Shown here piece by piece: positions 7,887-9,524 of a DNA stretch of 9,524 nt. The notes beneath the pieces are model-generated. The model saw only the letters and a program-made list of their open reading frames with translations. It did no database searches and was not told where the DNA came from. Origin of the DNA: Gammaproteobacteria bacterium (GTDB lineage Bacteria; Pseudomonadota; Gammaproteobacteria; Pseudomonadales; Azotimanducaceae); NCBI GenBank assembly GCA_018667205.1, contig JABIVN010000223.1, forward strand, positions 1-9,524, read 5' to 3'. Made by a program: the position numbers and the translations under genes. Position 1 is the first letter of the stretch. Each line of letters starts with the position of its first letter.

Positions 7887-7918
7887 CATCGCCGGTGGTG
7901 ATATTCCGCCGGCGGATG
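7887..7918 (+). other. GC-rich hairpin downstream of trxA
   Basis: CGCCGG (7890-7895) pairs with CCGGCG (7909-7914) around a 13-base loop. The stem extends by three more pairs (CAT 7887-7889 with ATG 7916-7918) past a single bulged G. No T-run follows on the plus strand, only an A-rich stretch, so it is not a standard intrinsic terminator. It could protect the trxA mRNA 3' end or slow polymerase. Confidence 0.5.
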
Positions 7919-7949
7919 CTCGAAAAACAGAAAACCCATTAAAAAGTAG

Positions 7950-7978
7950 TTGACTTATTATTAAAAACGTATCATTTT
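7950..7978 (+). promoter_or_regulatory. Candidate rho promoter
   Basis: TTGACT (7950-7955) has five of six -35 bases. The -10 is unclear: TATCAT (7970-7975) is the better hexamer but leaves only 14 bp, and CATTTT at the ideal 17-bp distance is poor. A start near 7985 would give a leader of about 250 bases. Confidence 0.3.
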
Positions 7979-8023
7979 GGACTCTCGCAGTTTGCGGCGC
8001 TAAGAGCGCAACACCGAAAAATC

Positions 8024-8035
8024 AAAAAAAAAAAA
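8024..8035 (+). repeat. Twelve-A homopolymer run
   Basis: Twelve consecutive A residues lie in the rho leader. Such a run is prone to slippage in replication, transcription and sequencing, so its exact length deserves care. It merges with the ARN-like triplet tract that follows. Confidence 0.95.
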
Positions 8036-8042
8036 GAAATAG

Positions 8043-8078
8043 AAGTAGTAAAATAAGTAGTAAAATAAGTAGTAAAAG
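8043..8078 (+). repeat. Three tandem 12-bp repeats, AAGTAGTAAAAT
   Basis: Copies at 8043-8054 and 8055-8066 are identical. The third (8067-8078) differs only in its last base. The unit is A-rich, lacks C and contains stop codons (TAG, TAA) in more than one frame. It lies in the untranslated leader of rho, between the 12-A run and the C-rich tract. A shorter relative, AAAAGTAGTTGA, occurs around 7942-7953. Confidence 0.95.
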
Positions 8079-8099
8079 AAATACACGCGTACGAGTAGC

Positions 8100-8200
8100 G
8101 CAACAGACATTAGTAACTCTACTCATTTCCCCCCAGACAAAATTCAAAACCAGACAACTTAATACTTTCAAAAACAGTTCCAGCTAAACCAAGTTTTCAT
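8100..8200 (+). promoter_or_regulatory. Candidate rut (Rho-loading) tract in the rho leader
   Basis: By direct count, 8101-8200 has 28 C and 7 G, a clear C-over-G bubble, with a 22-base G-free run (8114-8135) ending near CCCCCC (8129-8134). Rho binds unstructured, C-rich, G-poor RNA, and in E. coli rho represses itself by termination inside its own leader. The same arrangement is inferred here. Confidence 0.6.
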
Positions 8201-8201
8201 A

Positions 8202-8215
8202 GACGCGATCGCGTC
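8202..8215. repeat. Perfect 14-bp palindrome before rho
   Basis: GACGCGATCGCGTC is identical to its reverse complement. In RNA it can fold as a five-pair stem (GACGC/GCGUC) with a GAUC loop, ending 23 bases before the rho ATG. It carries a GATC site. It may be an operator, a structural element near the ribosome site, or a chance dyad. Confidence 0.6.
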
Positions 8216-8238
8216 ATATTTAATAGACAAGTGAATTT

Positions 8239-9498
8239 ATGAACCTAAGTGACCTAAAAACCAAACCCATACCAGAGCTTCTAGAAATTGCCCACGAAAT
8301 GGGCATGGATAACCTAGGACGGTCTCGAAAACAGGAAATTATCGCGAACGTCCTTCGCAAGCACGCGAAAGGTGGCGAAGCCATTTACGGTGACGGCACA
8401 CTGGAAATTCTTCAGGATGGGTTCGGCTTCCTTCGGTCACCAGACAGCTCATATCTGGCCGGACCCGATGACATCTATGTATCACCCAGCCAAATTCGCC
8501 GTTTTAATCTGCGTACCGGAGATACGGTTTCTGGAAAAATTCGCCCACCGAAAGATAGTGAGCGCTATTTCGCACTGTTGAAAGTAGACCAGATTAACTT
8601 TACTGATCCTGGCGAAAGTAAGAACAAAATACTCTTTGAAAACCTTACGCCTCTTTTTCCAGACCAGCCACTATTACTGGAGGCGGGCAACGGCAGCACA
8701 GAAGATCTCACCTCGCGAATTATTGACCTAACTGCACCCATCGGCAAAGGACAGCGAGGTTTGATCGTGTCTCCTCCGAAAGCTGGTAAGACGTTGATCT
8801 TGCAAAACATCGCCCAATCAATCGCGAGAAACAACCCTGAAAGTCAGTTGATTGTCTTACTGATTGACGAGCGACCGGAAGAAGTAACAGAAATGCAACG
8901 ATCGGTACGTGGCGAAGTAGTCGCGAGTACTTTCGATGAACCACCGTCACGTCATGTTCAAGTCAGCGAGATGGTAATAGAGAAAGCAAAACGTCTGGTT
9001 GAGCACAAGTTAGACGTCATTATTCTTCTTGATTCGATCACGCGACTCGCGAGAGCCTACAACACAGTGATTCCAGCGTCAGGTAAGGTACTGACCGGCG
9101 GCGTTGATGCTCACGCACTCGAGAGACCAAAACGTTTCTTTGGGGCAGCACGGAACATTGAAGAAGGCGGAAGCCTTACCATCATCGCCACCTGCCTGAT
9201 TGATACGGGCTCCAAGATGGACGAAGTGATATACGAAGAATTCAAAGGTACGGGTAACCATGAACTGCATCTGGAAAGGAAGATAGCAGAGAAACGTGTT
9301 TATCCTGCCATTAATATTCGTCGTTCAGGTACTCGTCGTGAGGACCTGCTGATGTCGGAAGATGAACTTCAAAAAGTTTGGATCCTCAGAAAGATCCTGC
9401 ACGAAATGGATGATCTAGCCGCGATCGAATTCCTACTAGAGCGCATGAAGAAATCTAAATCCAACGAAGAATTCTTCGCATCAATGAAGCGAAAGTAG
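8239..9498 (+). CDS. rho: Transcription termination factor Rho
   Basis: Rho is a hexameric RNA-dependent ATPase and helicase that loads on C-rich RNA and stops RNA polymerase. The 419 residues equal the E. coli length, with no gaps seen in a by-memory alignment. The N-terminal helical part is 1-47. The RNA-binding cold-shock-like domain carries GFGFLR at 61-66. The ATPase domain has the P-loop PPKAGKT at 179-185, catalytic Glu211 in DERPEE, Walker B Asp265, the Q-loop VLTGGVD at 284-290 and the arginine finger Arg353. Bicyclomycin-contact positions such as Arg212 and Ser266 look unchanged. The ribosome site before the ATG is weak (AAGTGA at 8229-8234), which may limit yield. The long leader carries a rut-like tract, so autogenous control is likely. 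The gene stops 26 bases before the window end. Confidence 0.98.
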   Translation: MNLSDLKTKPIPELLEIAHEMGMDNLGRSRKQEIIANVLRKHAKGGEAIYGDGTLEILQDGFGFLRSPDSSYLAGPDDIYVSPSQIRRFNLRTGDTVSGKIRPPKDSERYFALLKVDQINFTDPGESKNKILFENLTPLFPDQPLLLEAGNGSTEDLTSRIIDLTAPIGKGQRGLIVSPPKAGKTLILQNIAQSIARNNPESQLIVLLIDERPEEVTEMQRSVRGEVVASTFDEPPSRHVQVSEMVIEKAKRLVEHKLDVIILLDSITRLARAYNTVIPASGKVLTGGVDAHALERPKRFFGAARNIEEGGSLTIIATCLIDTGSKMDEVIYEEFKGTGNHELHLERKIAEKRVYPAINIRRSGTRREDLLMSEDELQKVWILRKILHEMDDLAAIEFLLERMKKSKSNEEFFASMKRK

Positions 9499-9524
9499 AT
9501 GTCGGCAAATAGCGTTACCTGCTC

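Larger units (their letters stand above)
7861..8238. other. trxA-rho intergenic region (rho leader)
   Basis: This 378-base non-coding stretch holds, in order: a GC-rich hairpin just after trxA, a candidate rho promoter near 7950, a small GCGC hairpin (7997-8009), a 12-A run (8024-8035), three 12-bp tandem repeats (8043-8078), a C-rich and G-poor tract (about 8100-8200) and a 14-bp palindrome (8202-8215). No ATG occurs between the promoter and the rho start, so the leader peptide known upstream of E. coli rho is not evident. The rho leader of E. coli is of similar length, about 250 bases, and mediates autogenous attenuation. Confidence 0.7.

Noticed and set aside
8026..8082. CRISPR array or plasmid-type iterons from the 12-bp repeats
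   Set aside because: The repeats are directly abutting without spacers, far too short for CRISPR, and lie in the rho leader with no replication or cas gene nearby.
9499..9524. ATG directly after the rho stop, open to the window end
   Set aside because: Eight codons with no good ribosome site are too few to call a gene start.

Overview
The window reads as a piece of a gammaproteobacterial chromosome, probably a free-living or marine type. Rho aligns over its full 419 residues with the enterobacterial protein as I remember it. DsbB has the enterobacterial four-cysteine layout, HemB is the magnesium-type enzyme seen in Pseudomonas, and the ABC-F protein is YheS-like. Base composition looks mid-range and even. 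No tRNA, rRNA, insertion sequence, CRISPR array or phage gene was seen.

Layout, left to right. (1) 2-409, + strand: 3' part of a gene for acyl-carrier-protein phosphodiesterase (AcpH-like). (2) 525-1031, +: dsbB. (3) 1032-1331: a 300-base gap with a candidate promoter and a doubtful 22-codon upstream reading frame. (4) 1332-3224, +: YheS-like ABC-F translation factor. (5) 3241-6177, all on the - strand: three closely packed genes, in transcription order a TetR-family repressor, a ferritin-like (possible di-iron) protein and a luciferase-family flavin monooxygenase. (6) 6178-6305: divergent control region with two identical 13-bp palindromes. (7) 6306-7307, +: hemB. (8) 7537-7860, +: trxA (thioredoxin). 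(9) 7861-8238: a 378-base trxA-rho region rich in signals. (10) 8239-9498, +: rho.

Most genes are housekeeping: ACP turnover, periplasmic disulfide formation, translation, haem synthesis, cytoplasmic redox and transcription termination. The accessory part is the minus-strand TetR/ferritin-like/LLM cluster. Its intergenic gaps are 12 bp each, and it has a clear candidate operator pair placed over the likely tetR promoter. It looks like a self-contained, repressor-controlled oxidation module of unknown substrate, and one operator also lies next to the likely hemB promoter.

The second region of interest is the rho leader. It holds a 12-A run, three 12-bp tandem repeats that read almost entirely as ARN triplets (the Hfq distal-face pattern), a C-rich and G-poor stretch of the kind Rho loads on, and a perfect 14-bp palindrome close to the rho start. 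This fits autogenous control of rho, with a possible Hfq input that is only inferred.
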